A stretch of DNA of 64,000 nucleotides, from the NCBI RefSeq assembly GCF_038896935.1, contig NZ_JBANDC010000014.1:62001-126000 (forward strand), written 5' to 3'. The notes beneath the pieces are model-generated. The model was not told the DNA's origin. It was given only the letters and a program-made list of their open reading frames with translations, and did no database searches. Of the stretch, positions 37,201 through 45,806 are shown one piece after another. The translations under genes and the position numbers were made by a program. Position 1 is the stretch's first letter. The number at the start of each line of letters is the position of its first letter. Source of the stretch: Collimonas rhizosphaerae. GTDB taxonomy: Bacteria > Pseudomonadota > Gammaproteobacteria > Burkholderiales > Burkholderiaceae_D.

Positions 37201-40108
37201 GCGGCATGAGCCGGAACGGCCGGTCATGACGCAGTCGGTCCATGCCGCCCACTCGCTGGCAGGCAGTTCCGCCACGGTTGGTTTCAAGCCTTTGCAGGAA
37301 GTGGCGCATGCGCTGGAGATGGCATTGCAGCGGATGGCGCTGCAGCCGAGCAGCCTGCACGGAACCGACTACGACACGCTCCAGTTTGGCGTCGAGCGGA
37401 TCAAATGGATGCTGCAGCAGTTCTCGCAAGGCGACATGCCGTATTACGAGCCGGCCTTGGTCAGCAGTTTGGATAGTTTGTGGCAGGGCCAGGAATCGCG
37501 CGGCGTGGAAACGTTGCCGGAAACCGTCGACGAGACGATAGCCGCTGTCGACGTCGCGCCGCCGCAAGCGGTTGCCGAGATTACGGAGCCGGTGGTCGAG
37601 AGCCATCTCCATGTGGTCCCTGCGATCATTGAAGAAACAAGCGCAAGCGTTCCGGCTGAGGCAAGCGATATGCAGCCGATGGCTGAGGCCCCGGCCGCAG
37701 CCGTGCAGCAGTTGTTTGAGCCGGCGAAGGAAGAGATCGATCCGTCGCTGGTGGTGCGGGATGAACTGGATCCTGACTTGCTGCCGATATTCCTGGAAGA
37801 GGGCAGCGACATGCTGCCGCAAATCGGCAGCGCCCTGCGCAGCTGGCAGCAAAACCCTGCCGACGTCAAGCCGTCGCAAGCGATCCTGCGCCATTTGCAT
37901 ACCATCAAGGGCAGCGCCCGCATGGCCGGCGCGATGGTGCTGGGCCAGCACATGCACGAGATGGAAAGCCATATCGAAGTGATCCTGCAAACGGGCAGCT
38001 CTTCGCGGCACACTATCGACGAATTGCTGGCGCATTATGACCGCGGCGTGCAGATGTTCGAGAACCTGCGCAATCCACAGGCGCAGCAGCCGGTCGTAGC
38101 CGCCGCGCCTGCGCCGGAAGCGCACGACCCTGTCAACCTGCCGAGCGTGATGCCGTCGCTGGCCGCTGGCGTGGCGCCGGTACCCGCGGTTACCAGCGCC
38201 ACCGGCCTGGTGTCGCAGGTGCGCGTCAACGCCGAAGTGCTGGACCGGCTGGTTAACCAGGCCGGTGAAGTATCGATCACACGTTCGCGGCTGGAATCAG
38301 GCATCGGCACCTTGCAGATTTCCTTGTCGGAACTGACCGAAAACGTCGACCGCCTGCGCGGCCAGTTGCGGGAAATCGAAATCCAGGCGGAAGCGCAGAT
38401 CAGCTCGCGCATGACGCTGGCCGGCGAACGCGAATTCGACCCGCTTGAATTCGACCGCTTTACCCGGTTGCAGGAACTGACCCGGATGATGGCCGAAAGC
38501 GTCAATGACGTCGCCTCGCTGCAAAAGAACCTGACCAATACGGTAGACGGCGCCAACGCCGACTTGCTGACCCAGCGCCGCCTGACGCGTGACCTGCAGC
38601 AGGACCTGATGCATGTGCGCATGGTGCAGTTTGCCAGCATCGCCGAGCGTTTGTACCGGCTCACGCGCCAGGTCGCCAAGGAACTGGACAAGCGGGTCAA
38701 CCTCGATATCCGCGGCAGCAACGTGGAAATCGACCGCAGCGTGCTGGAAAAAATGATCGCCCCGTTCGAGCATTTGCTGCGTAACGCGATCGTGCACGGC
38801 ATCGAATCGCGTGAAGCGCGGCGCGCTGCCGGCAAGAACGAAACCGGCGAATTGAAGATTGAAATCCGCCAGGACGGCAATGAAATCCTGATCCAGCTGT
38901 CGGATGACGGCCAGGGCTTGAACCTGCAGCGCATCCGCGACAAGGCGCGCACGATCGGCTTGCTGGAAAGCGACGAGCAGATATCCGACCTGGAAACCAC
39001 CGACCTGATTTTCCGTCCCGGCTTTTCCACCGCTGCAGACGTCACCGAACTGGCCGGCCGCGGCGTCGGCATGGACGTGGTGCGCTCGGAAGCAGCATCG
39101 CTGGGCGGCCGTGTCTCGGTCAGCAGCGATCCTGGCCAGGGCACGCATTTCACGATCCACCTGCCGCTGACGCTGGCAGTGACCCAGGTGGTGCTGCTGA
39201 CCACCGGCGGCAGCACGTATGCGGTGCCGTCGGCGCTGGTCGAGCAGGTGCAGCAATTGAAGGCGAAGGCGCTGGCCGCAGCCTACAACGATGGTTCGCT
39301 GATCTGGCAAGGCCATAAAGTGCCGCTGCAATATCTGTCGACCTTGCTGGGCGATACCGACATGGTGCCGGTGGCGCAGCAATATTCGCCTATCATCATC
39401 CTGCGCAGCGGCAACGACCGGGTAGCGATACACGTCGATGAAATCGTCGGCAACCGAGAAGTCGTGGTCAAGAACATCGGCCCGCAGCTGTCGCGGATGA
39501 TCGGGATTGCCGGTGCAACCGTGCTGGGTTCGGGCGATATCGTGCTGATCTTGAATCCGGTGCCGCTGGCAATGCGGCAGTTATTCAATACGTCCCACGA
39601 ATTGCGGGCGCCGAAGCAATCGCACCTGGCTACCCACGAGACGCTGGGCGCGGTAGCGGAGATGAGCGTCGGCGCCGAATCCGGCACACCGCACGCGGCC
39701 CAGGCAGTACAGGGCTTGCGCAGCCAGAGCGTGGTGATGGTGGTCGACGATTCGCTGACCGTGCGCCGGGTTACCCAGCGCCTGCTGTCGCGCGAAGGTT
39801 ACCAGGTGGTGCTGGCGAAAGACGGCGTCGATGCGCTGGAGCAGCTGCAGGCGATTACGCCGGACGTGATGCTGGTGGATATTGAAATGCCGCGCATGGA
39901 TGGTTTCGACCTGAGCCGCAACATCCGCAATGACGACCGCACACGCCATATTCCCATCATCATGATCACCTCGCGTACGGCGGCCAAGCACCGCAGCTAT
40001 GCAATGGAGCTGGGCGTCAACGAGTACCTGGGCAAGCCGTACCAGGAAGATGAGCTGATCAGCACCATCAAGTCGTTCATCAACAAAGAAGTCAACACTC
40101 TGCAGTAA
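34235..40108 (+). CDS. pilL: Multi-Hpt CheA-type hybrid sensor kinase of the Pil-Chp system
   Basis: A 1,957-residue kinase (PilL/ChpA) that controls type IV pilus motility. Visible Hpt sites are HTLKGSGRM (about residue 769), a variant HSLAGSSATVG (about 1003) and HTIKGSARMAG (about 1220). CheA core: dimerisation region from about 1326, kinase N-box NAIVHGIESREARRA (about 1518), G-box DDGQGLNL and GRGVGMDVVRSE. A CheW-like domain (about 1650-1780) and a C-terminal receiver follow, with DDSLTVRRV and the acceptor Asp near 1880 (LVDIEMPRMDG). The first 650 residues contain further degenerate Hpt-like helical repeats. Pseudomonas ChpA is larger (about 2,470 residues). Confidence 0.93.
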   Translation: MTTDFSSTADSARTHLDTGPLSWVMSEIREALNQSGAALTQAGDVASDDYLTAVRHAKTYLHQAHGALQMVDIDGVTIITETVEDILERAESGHAELSAQHAQVIGNAYQALIEYLDEVLAGGSHQPVRLFPYYQALLEIRGAERIHPADLFFPDLTIRPHFPAAEQAAAVQADVYLPLRKRFERALLPFLKSADKAIELENATAMQTVVTEVEQMQRNQQSRAFWWVMHGFAEAVATDQVSNELYVKQLFARINLQLRRLSQGSSSISERLLRDALFFIAGIEQTSKLATQIRVAYRLNGLVPADYSTRHYGQISLDALSTAKDRLAQAKNMWDRLASGDASPASAFEQEMHGLSEAGSRLNAPSLSKLLRELNGIARHAAHSRPGDAICMEIATSLLFIENTLNHISRLPENFSERADAMTARLLSVVSGETLGKPAQWIDDIYREAQQRQTVKMLASEMLSSLRQVEKMLDEFFNDPERREVLAQIEQVLHQIQGALAIQEQSDAMRVVEHTRSTLQRFAAEGSAPVPQVPEQKEFERIAQNIGALSFFIETLQHQSDTQNNHFTFDEEAGVFRINLLERRAVVAAPQPDPVVPSSESDNQTPAAAGDSLPSLPELATVEDELLQHQQESAELALSLTAQPHDPELQERLKESLVQMRVDAALSDNPEATDRAQAAIDILDHPDFSASQQSLAEIVTTIVPLHTAEAAAPVAPAAVSDEEADAELREIFLSEADEVLTNARQTLPQLQLHDAPHKQEPLTVLRRAFHTLKGSGRMIGLNAFGEAAWSIEQVLNLWLSESRAVSADLNALLDHAVTQLDGWVKEIQQHGHSQQTPDALAEIAARVRDGGPFADPAAVAVAEPEELLEFSDLLELPAQAEEIQLSDDALALFTAASQPAAVEETRLPEIQFEAQAEAEAVAESAAIEAAPVAATTSAEVIAFPGMQEIRHDDSTKQIGDLTISLPLYNIYLAETDQLVRHLSHDFAEWRHEPERPVMTQSVHAAHSLAGSSATVGFKPLQEVAHALEMALQRMALQPSSLHGTDYDTLQFGVERIKWMLQQFSQGDMPYYEPALVSSLDSLWQGQESRGVETLPETVDETIAAVDVAPPQAVAEITEPVVESHLHVVPAIIEETSASVPAEASDMQPMAEAPAAAVQQLFEPAKEEIDPSLVVRDELDPDLLPIFLEEGSDMLPQIGSALRSWQQNPADVKPSQAILRHLHTIKGSARMAGAMVLGQHMHEMESHIEVILQTGSSSRHTIDELLAHYDRGVQMFENLRNPQAQQPVVAAAPAPEAHDPVNLPSVMPSLAAGVAPVPAVTSATGLVSQVRVNAEVLDRLVNQAGEVSITRSRLESGIGTLQISLSELTENVDRLRGQLREIEIQAEAQISSRMTLAGEREFDPLEFDRFTRLQELTRMMAESVNDVASLQKNLTNTVDGANADLLTQRRLTRDLQQDLMHVRMVQFASIAERLYRLTRQVAKELDKRVNLDIRGSNVEIDRSVLEKMIAPFEHLLRNAIVHGIESREARRAAGKNETGELKIEIRQDGNEILIQLSDDGQGLNLQRIRDKARTIGLLESDEQISDLETTDLIFRPGFSTAADVTELAGRGVGMDVVRSEAASLGGRVSVSSDPGQGTHFTIHLPLTLAVTQVVLLTTGGSTYAVPSALVEQVQQLKAKALAAAYNDGSLIWQGHKVPLQYLSTLLGDTDMVPVAQQYSPIIILRSGNDRVAIHVDEIVGNREVVVKNIGPQLSRMIGIAGATVLGSGDIVLILNPVPLAMRQLFNTSHELRAPKQSHLATHETLGAVAEMSVGAESGTPHAAQAVQGLRSQSVVMVVDDSLTVRRVTQRLLSREGYQVVLAKDGVDALEQLQAITPDVMLVDIEMPRMDGFDLSRNIRNDDRTRHIPIIMITSRTAAKHRSYAMELGVNEYLGKPYQEDELISTIKSFINKEVNTLQ

Positions 40109-40113
40109 CCTTT

Positions 40114-40155
40114 CATGCGCGCGTGCGGAAGATGCATTTTCCGCACACGCGCATG
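40114..40155. terminator. Long hairpin between convergent pilL and photolyase genes
   Basis: Arms of 17 nt (40114-40130 and 40139-40155, outer bases CATGCGCG/CGCGCATG) pair with a single mismatch, which becomes G-U on the minus-strand transcript. The loop is 8 nt. Only a weak T-rich tail follows (GATTTCTCTT). It likely ends both convergent transcripts. Confidence 0.7.
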
Positions 40156-40163
40156 GATTTCTC

Positions 40164-41654
40164 TTACTCCGCATTCATTTTTTTTACGACCCCGTAGCGC
40201 AGCAAGGTTGCTTTACGTGCTTCGTCATGCTGCACCAGCGGCAGCGGGTAGTCCTGTCCGAGCTTGATTCCGGCCCGTTCCAGTTCCCGCGCGGGCGCTA
40301 GCCATGGCGCATGGATGTGTTTGCTGTCGAGCGCTGACAGTTGCGGCAGGTAGCGGCGGATGAACTTGCCATCGGCATCGACTTTCCCGGATTGGGTAAG
40401 CGGATTGAAAATGCGGAAATAGGGTTGCGCATCGCAACCCGACGACGCGGCCCATTGCCAGCCGCCGTTGTTGGCGGCGAGATCGAAATCGTTCAGGCGC
40501 TCGGCAAAATAACGTTCCCCCCAACGCCAGTCTATGCCGAGATCCTTGATCAGGAAGGACGCAGCCACCATGCGCAGGCGATTGTGCATATAGCCGCTCT
40601 GATTGAGTTGCAGCATGGCGGCATCCACCAGCGGATAACCGGTGTGGCCGTCGCACCAGGCTTGGAACAAACTGCGTGCGCGTTCACCGCTTTCCCATTG
40701 GATGGCGTCATAGCCTGGCTTGAAGGCGGCTAGTGCCACATGCGGATGATGATGCAGGATCATGAAATAAAAATCGCGCCAGATCAATTCCGACAGCCAT
40801 ACCGCAGCACCTCCTGCAGCAGCGCCCTGGTGCAAGGTCTGATACGCGGCGCGGGCCAGCGTGCGAATCGAGATGGTGCCAAAGCGCAGGTGTATTGAAA
40901 GATACGATGGTCCCTTGACGGCGGGAAAATCGCGGCTCTGGCCATACCGCCCGATACGCTCCATGAAATCTTCCAGCAGGGCGGCGGCGCCAGACATGCC
41001 TGGCGCGATCTCGAGTTCTCGCAGATTGGTTTTCTTGAATCCCAGCGCGGCCAGGCTGGGGATTGTTTCAGGAGGAGAGGAGGACGGCGAGGTCAGGCGT
41101 GCCGCATATTTTTCTACCTGGTAGGGTTTCAAGAAAGAAGAGCCATCGGCTGCCGCCAGCCTTTTCATCCAGGCGTTCTTGTAGGGCGTGAATACCGAGA
41201 ACGGCTGGCCTGCCATGGTCAGTATTTCGTCGCGCTCAAAAATCACCTGGTCCTTGTAGCTGCGCCAGACTCGGCCATCGGCGGCCAGCAATGCGGCGAC
41301 ATCGGCATCGCGCTGCCGCGCCTGCGGTTCATAGTCGTGGTTGCTGAACACGGCGTTGACGCCGAGTTGCCTTGCCAGCGCAGGAATGACCTCTCCGGCG
41401 GCGCCGTGGCGCACCAGCAGTCCGCTGCCTAATTTGCGCAATTCTAGGTCGAGTTCGATCACGCTGCCGTGGATGAATTCAACCCGGCGGTCGGCGCTCA
41501 GGCCGGCATTCAGCAATGGCTGCAGGATATCGGTATCGAACACGAACACGCAGAACACCGCTGCGCTGGTTTTCAAGGCGTGGTACAGGGCAGCGTGATC
41601 GTACATGCGCAAATCGCGGCGAAACCAGACCAGGGATTTCTCAAATTTCAGCAT
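40164..41654 (-). CDS. phr: Deoxyribodipyrimidine photolyase
   Basis: A class I CPD photolyase that repairs UV pyrimidine dimers with blue light. The 496-residue protein starts MLKFEKSLVWFRRDLRMYD. The FAD-binding C-terminal domain shows SELIWRDFYFMIL, GHTGYPLVDAAMLQLNQSGY, MHNRLRMVAASFLIKDLGID and the block NNGGWQWAASSGCDAQPYFR, all diagnostic. The N-terminal antenna domain is normal. The gene is convergent with pilL and appears to be a single transcription unit. Confidence 0.96.
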   Translation of the reverse strand: MLKFEKSLVWFRRDLRMYDHAALYHALKTSAAVFCVFVFDTDILQPLLNAGLSADRRVEFIHGSVIELDLELRKLGSGLLVRHGAAGEVIPALARQLGVNAVFSNHDYEPQARQRDADVAALLAADGRVWRSYKDQVIFERDEILTMAGQPFSVFTPYKNAWMKRLAAADGSSFLKPYQVEKYAARLTSPSSSPPETIPSLAALGFKKTNLRELEIAPGMSGAAALLEDFMERIGRYGQSRDFPAVKGPSYLSIHLRFGTISIRTLARAAYQTLHQGAAAGGAAVWLSELIWRDFYFMILHHHPHVALAAFKPGYDAIQWESGERARSLFQAWCDGHTGYPLVDAAMLQLNQSGYMHNRLRMVAASFLIKDLGIDWRWGERYFAERLNDFDLAANNGGWQWAASSGCDAQPYFRIFNPLTQSGKVDADGKFIRRYLPQLSALDSKHIHAPWLAPARELERAGIKLGQDYPLPLVQHDEARKATLLRYGVVKKMNAE

Positions 41655-41782
41655 GAGGGTGCGTTAGGTATGAAAAATGAATGATTGCGAGGCAACGCCG
41701 AGTCGGCTTGCGGGGACTTTACCCGACATGCGACACTATTCAAAGCGGCTTTAGCGTATTCAAAACTGATAAAATGCGGTCC

Positions 41783-42433
41783 ATGGCCAAGCTAGATACA
41801 ACTCCGGACGATTCTCCCGCGCGCAAGGGCGGTGCGAAGGCTGGCGCTGATTCCCCTCCTTTGAATCTGACAAATCATTTCCTTATTGCAATGCCTTCCA
41901 TGTTGGACCCCGTTTTCGGCGGGACCGTGGTGTATTTGTGTGAACATAATGCCAACGGTGCGCTGGGCGTGGTGATCAACAAGCCGACCGACATGACCAT
42001 GCAGGTATTGTTCGACCGCATCGATCTCAAGCTTGAAATCAGCCCTGGATTGGGTTTCGACGACCCGATCGCCGACCGGCCCGTCATGTTTGGCGGCCCG
42101 GTCCAGGTTGAGCGCGGTTTTGTGCTGCATGCGCCGATCAAGAATTATTCCTCAACCTTGAAAGTGACGGACCAGATCGCCATGACCACCTCCAAGGACG
42201 TGCTGGAAGAAGTGGCGCATGGCAGCGGCCCGCAGCGCATCCTGGTCAGCCTCGGCTGTTCCGGCTGGAGCGCCGGCCAGCTGGAAAGCGAGATTGTCCA
42301 CAACGGCTGGCTGACTGTCGCCGCCGACCCCGCCATCATTTTTGAATTGCCGATTGCCGAGCGGTTTGCCGCCGCGGTGAATCTGCTGGGGATTTCGCCG
42401 TACATGCTGACCTCGGAATCCGGGCGTGCGTGA
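41783..42433 (+). CDS. yqgE: UPF0301/DUF179 protein YqgE
   Basis: A conserved protein of unknown function (YqgE/AlgH family). It has the family start NHFLIAMPSMLDPVFGGTVVY, CEHNANGALGVVINKP and VSLGCSGWSAGQLESEI. I chose the ATG at 41783 (MAKLDTT), giving 216 residues. The frame is open upstream, but TAAAAT at 41770-41775 looks like a -10 box, making earlier starts unlikely and leaving very little or no 5' leader. No clear Shine-Dalgarno is visible. It precedes yqgF, the usual pairing. Confidence 0.9.
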   Translation: MAKLDTTPDDSPARKGGAKAGADSPPLNLTNHFLIAMPSMLDPVFGGTVVYLCEHNANGALGVVINKPTDMTMQVLFDRIDLKLEISPGLGFDDPIADRPVMFGGPVQVERGFVLHAPIKNYSSTLKVTDQIAMTTSKDVLEEVAHGSGPQRILVSLGCSGWSAGQLESEIVHNGWLTVAADPAIIFELPIAERFAAAVNLLGISPYMLTSESGRA

Positions 42434-42463
42434 GTTGCCGAAAGATCTGTGCGGGAGCCTGGC

Positions 42464-42883
42464 ATGGCTGGCGTGACGGATATCGCAGGCACCGTGCTGG
42501 GATTTGATTTCGGCCTGAAACGCATCGGCGTGGCGGTTGGCAACACCGTGCTGAAGCAGGCGCAGCCGTTGCAGGTCATCAGCGCAGCCACCAACGACGG
42601 CAAGTTTGCCGAAATCTCGGCCCTGGTCAAAGAGTGGCAGCCGGTGTTGTGCGTAGTGGGCCTGCCCTTGCATCCGGACGGCGCAACGCACGAGATGAGC
42701 GTCCGTTGCCAGCGTTTTGCCAACCAGCTGCATGGCCGTTACGATGTCGCCACGGTGCTGGTCGATGAGCGCTATTCGTCAGCGGTGATCAAGCAGCAGC
42801 GGGGAGATGTGATCGACGACCAGGCTGCCGCGATCATCCTGCAGCAGTATTTTGACGGTTTGCCTGACGATTTATCTGTATGA
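42464..42883 (+). CDS. yqgF: Holliday-junction resolvase-like protein YqgF/RuvX
   Basis: YqgF is an RNase H-fold nuclease that in E. coli processes the 5' end of pre-16S rRNA. The 139-residue product has GFDFGLKRIGVAVG, VVGLPLHPDG, and the late block VDERYSSAVI followed by DDQAAAIILQQYFD, with the conserved acidic residues. The ATG at 42464 is preferred because GGGAG lies six bases upstream; a GTG at 42449 would add five residues. It sits between yqgE and pyrR. Confidence 0.94.
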   Translation: MAGVTDIAGTVLGFDFGLKRIGVAVGNTVLKQAQPLQVISAATNDGKFAEISALVKEWQPVLCVVGLPLHPDGATHEMSVRCQRFANQLHGRYDVATVLVDERYSSAVIKQQRGDVIDDQAAAIILQQYFDGLPDDLSV

Positions 42884-42907
42884 CCTTGACTTAGCGGTGA
42901 AGATGCA

Positions 42908-43429
42908 ATGACTACAACCACTCCCCAATTCGATGCCGAAGCGCTGTACCAGGTGCTTGAGGCAAAAGTAAAAGCAGCCCTGGCGCAAGCCGACAATGTC
43001 GCTGTCATCGGCATCTACTCTGGCGGCGCCTGGATCGCCGAGCGCCTGGTCACGGCCTTGCGCCTGAATCCGGCCGAGCGTCTCGGCTTTATCGATGTCT
43101 CGTTCTACCGCGACGACTTTTCCGAAAAGGGATTGCGCGCCGACATCAAGCCGACCCAGATTCCGTTCGACGTCGACGACGCCACCATCCTGCTGGTGGA
43201 CGACGTGCTGTACACCGGCCGCACCACGCGTGCGGCGATCAACGAATTGTTCGACTACGGCCGTCCCAGGAAAATCATGCTGGCGGCGCTGATCGACCGC
43301 GGCGAGCGCGACTTGCCGGTAGCCGCCGATTTCATCGCCGATGCGGTGACGCTGCAGCCGGGCCAGTCCTTACAACTTCAACGCGCCGACGACGGCAGCT
43401 TCACTTTAATCATCCAATCCAATGCTTAA
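42908..43429 (+). CDS. pyrR: PyrR phosphoribosyltransferase-family regulator
   Basis: PyrR proteins bind uridine nucleotides and often have uracil phosphoribosyltransferase activity. In Gram-positives they control pyr attenuation; the role in Betaproteobacteria is less clear. The 173-residue protein has the PRPP motif ILLVDDVLYTGRTTRAAINE and the family block IGIYSGGAWIAERLV. No pyr-type antiterminator/terminator pair is visible upstream. It overlaps pyrB by eight bases (ATG at 43422 before the stop at 43427-43429). Confidence 0.92.
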   Translation: MTTTTPQFDAEALYQVLEAKVKAALAQADNVAVIGIYSGGAWIAERLVTALRLNPAERLGFIDVSFYRDDFSEKGLRADIKPTQIPFDVDDATILLVDDVLYTGRTTRAAINELFDYGRPRKIMLAALIDRGERDLPVAADFIADAVTLQPGQSLQLQRADDGSFTLIIQSNA

Positions 43430-44381
43430 TCCCCAACTCAATAAAAACGGCGAACTGCAACATCTGTTGACGATCGAGGGACTGCCGACTTCCGTCGTCA
43501 CGCATATCCTGGACACAGCTTCTTCCTTTGTCGGCGTCAGCGACCGCGATGTCAAGAAAGTGCCGCTGATGCGCGGCAAAAGCGTGTTCAACCTGTTCTT
43601 TGAAAACTCCACGCGCACCCGCACCACTTTCGAAATCGCTTCCAAGCGCCTGTCGGCCGACGTCATCAACCTGAATATCTCGGCCTCCAGCGCCAGCAAG
43701 GGCGAGTCGCTGCTGGACACCATCGACAACCTGTCGGCCATGCACGCCGACATGTTCGTGGTGCGCCACGCGCAGTCCGGCGCGCCGTACCTGATCGCCA
43801 AGCACCTGACCGATACCCGGCAGCATCACGTCCACGTGGTGAACGCCGGCGACGGCCGCCATGCCCACCCGACCCAGGGTTTGCTGGACATGTACACGAT
43901 CCGCCACTACAAGAAAGACTTCAGCAACCTGACAGTGGCGATCGTCGGCGACATCCTGCATAGCCGCGTGGCGCGTTCAGACATCCATGGGCTGACTACC
44001 CTGGGCGTGCCGGAAGTGCGCGCCATCGGCCCCCGCACTTTGTTGCCCAGCGGCCTGGAGCAGATGGGCGTGCGCGTCTTCACCGACATGAACGAAGGCT
44101 TGAAAGGCGTCGATGTGATCATCATGCTGCGCCTGCAGAACGAACGCATGAGCGGCGCCTTGCTGCCGTCGGCGCAGGAATTCTTCAAGAGCTACGGGCT
44201 GACGCCGGAACGCCTGGCGCTGGCCAAGCCGGATGCGATCGTGATGCATCCGGGGCCGATGAACCGCGGCGTGGAAATCGACTCGGCGGTTGCCGACGGC
44301 GCGCAGGCGGTGATCCTGCCGCAGGTGACGTTCGGCATTGCGGTGCGGATGGCGGTCATGAGTATTTTGGCGGGTAATTAG
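43422..44381 (+). CDS. pyrB: Aspartate carbamoyltransferase, catalytic subunit
   Basis: PyrB joins carbamoyl phosphate and aspartate in pyrimidine synthesis. The 319-residue protein has the carbamoyl-phosphate motif NSTRTRTTFEIASKRL, the block RHAQSGAPYLIA, and HPTQGLLDMYTI. In Pseudomonas-type enzymes this chain needs a non-catalytic dihydroorotase homologue for assembly (known from the literature), and such a gene follows here. It overlaps pyrR by eight bases. A hairpin element lies between it and pyrC'. Confidence 0.97.
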   Translation: MLNPQLNKNGELQHLLTIEGLPTSVVTHILDTASSFVGVSDRDVKKVPLMRGKSVFNLFFENSTRTRTTFEIASKRLSADVINLNISASSASKGESLLDTIDNLSAMHADMFVVRHAQSGAPYLIAKHLTDTRQHHVHVVNAGDGRHAHPTQGLLDMYTIRHYKKDFSNLTVAIVGDILHSRVARSDIHGLTTLGVPEVRAIGPRTLLPSGLEQMGVRVFTDMNEGLKGVDVIIMLRLQNERMSGALLPSAQEFFKSYGLTPERLALAKPDAIVMHPGPMNRGVEIDSAVADGAQAVILPQVTFGIAVRMAVMSILAGN

Positions 44382-44446
44382 CGCTATCGTAGTTGTTTCT
44401 GTTTTGCACAGTATTACGTAGCTCCAAACTTCCAGTTTAGCCAGTT

Positions 44447-44500
44447 GGGGACAGGGTAATTCGTCGCGCTACGGCGACTCTTAAACTCTGTCCCGCAATA
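44447..44500 (+). repeat. Intercistronic hairpin element, copy 3 (upstream of pyrC')
   Basis: GGGACAGGGT (44448-44457) pairs with ACTCTGTCCC (44485-44494), using one G-U wobble on the sense transcript. The inner stem GTCGC (44463-44467) / GCGAC (44474-44478) closes a GCTACG loop, the complement of copy 1's CGTAGC. Two inner pairs differ from copies 1-2 by compensatory change. It lies in the pyrB-pyrC' gap, 16 bp before the ATG. The 43-bp flank of copies 1 and 2 is not conserved here. Confidence 0.88.
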
Positions 44501-44516
44501 TAGAATAATTTTACAG

Positions 44517-45806
44517 ATGAAACTTCACATCAAAAACGGCCGCCTGATTGACCCTGCAAACAATATCGATGCCCGGCAGGACCTGTTCATTGCCGCCGGC
44601 AAGATCGTCGGCGTCGGCAGCGCGCCGGCCGATTTCACGGCCAACAAGACGATAGACGCCGACGGCCTGGTGGTGGCGCCGGGCCTGGTCGACCTGAGCG
44701 TGCGCCTGCGCGAGCCTGGCTACGAATACAAGGCAACGCTGGAATCGGAAATGCAGGCAGCCATGCAGGGCGGCGTCACCAGCCTGGTGTGCCCGCCGGA
44801 TACCGATCCGGTGCTCGACGAGCCGGGCCTGGTGGAAATGCTGAAGCATCGCGCCAAGAGCCTGAACCAGGCGCATGTCTATCCGCTGGGCGCTTTGACT
44901 GTTGGCCTCAAAGGCAAGGAACTGACCGAGATGGCCGAGCTGACCGACGCCGGCTGCATCGGCTTCGCCCAGGCGGAAGAGCCGATCCTGGACACCACCG
45001 TCCTGCTGCGCGCCATGCAGTACGCGCGCACCTTCGGTTATACCGTCTGGCTGCGGCCGCAAGATCCTTACCTGGGGCATGGCGGCATCGCGCATAGCGG
45101 CGCAGTCGCTTCGCGGCTCGGCCTGTCGGGCGTGCCGACCATGGCGGAAACGATTCGCCTGCAGACCATTTTCGAACTGGTGCGCGAGACCGGCGCCCGC
45201 GTGCATTTGTGCCGCATTTCATCGGCGCCGGGACTGGAACTGATCCGCGCCGCCAAGAAAGAAGGCTTGCCGATCACCTGCGACGTCGGCGCCCATCACA
45301 TCCACATGACCGACGTCGATATCGGCTTCTTCGATTCCAACGCCAGGATGACGCCGCCGTTCCGCTCGCAGCGCGACCGCGATGCGATCCGGCAGGCGCT
45401 GCTGGATGGCACCGTCGACGCTATCTGCTCGGACCACACGCCGGTCGACGACGATGAAAAACTGCTGCCGTTCGGCGAAGCAACACCCGGCGCCACCGGC
45501 CTCGAACTGCTGCTGTCGCTGGCCCTGAAGTGGGCCGAAGAATGTGTGGTCCCGGAGCAGCAAAGGGTCAGCCGCGCGCTGGCGAAAATCACCACCGACG
45601 CCGCCGGCGTGGCCGGCCTGGCTGCCGGCCGGATGACGGTCGGCAGCGTCGCCGATATCTGCCTGTTCGATCCCGCCGTGCGCTGGACAGTGGAAGCCAA
45701 GGAACTGGCCAGCCAGGGCAAACACACGCCATTCCTCGGGTATGAGCTGTGCGGACGCGTGAAAACCACGATTGTGGCTGGCCATATAGCATTTGAGCGC
45801 GCATGA
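44517..45806 (+). CDS. Dihydroorotase homologue, probably non-catalytic (PyrC'/PyrX)
   Basis: The 429-residue protein is dihydroorotase-like along its length (amidohydrolase fold, MKLHIKNGRLIDPANNID). The metal-binding H-x-H-L-R motif is degenerate: residues 61-65 read S-V-R-L-R. A second metal His is Arg233 in VHLCRISSA. His260/His261 and Asp306 (CSDHTP) remain. Loss of at least three metal ligands makes catalysis unlikely. In Pseudomonas, such a pyrC' product supports the structure of aspartate carbamoyltransferase, and its place directly after pyrB fits. A true dihydroorotase should exist elsewhere. It overlaps the next gene (ATGA). Confidence 0.9.
   Translation: MKLHIKNGRLIDPANNIDARQDLFIAAGKIVGVGSAPADFTANKTIDADGLVVAPGLVDLSVRLREPGYEYKATLESEMQAAMQGGVTSLVCPPDTDPVLDEPGLVEMLKHRAKSLNQAHVYPLGALTVGLKGKELTEMAELTDAGCIGFAQAEEPILDTTVLLRAMQYARTFGYTVWLRPQDPYLGHGGIAHSGAVASRLGLSGVPTMAETIRLQTIFELVRETGARVHLCRISSAPGLELIRAAKKEGLPITCDVGAHHIHMTDVDIGFFDSNARMTPPFRSQRDRDAIRQALLDGTVDAICSDHTPVDDDEKLLPFGEATPGATGLELLLSLALKWAEECVVPEQQRVSRALAKITTDAAGVAGLAAGRMTVGSVADICLFDPAVRWTVEAKELASQGKHTPFLGYELCGRVKTTIVAGHIAFERA

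Noticed and set aside
42880..42907. PyrR-controlled attenuator before pyrR or pyrB
   Set aside because: The gap before pyrR is only 24 bp, and pyrB overlaps pyrR, so there is no room for the antiterminator/terminator pair known from Gram-positive pyr operons.
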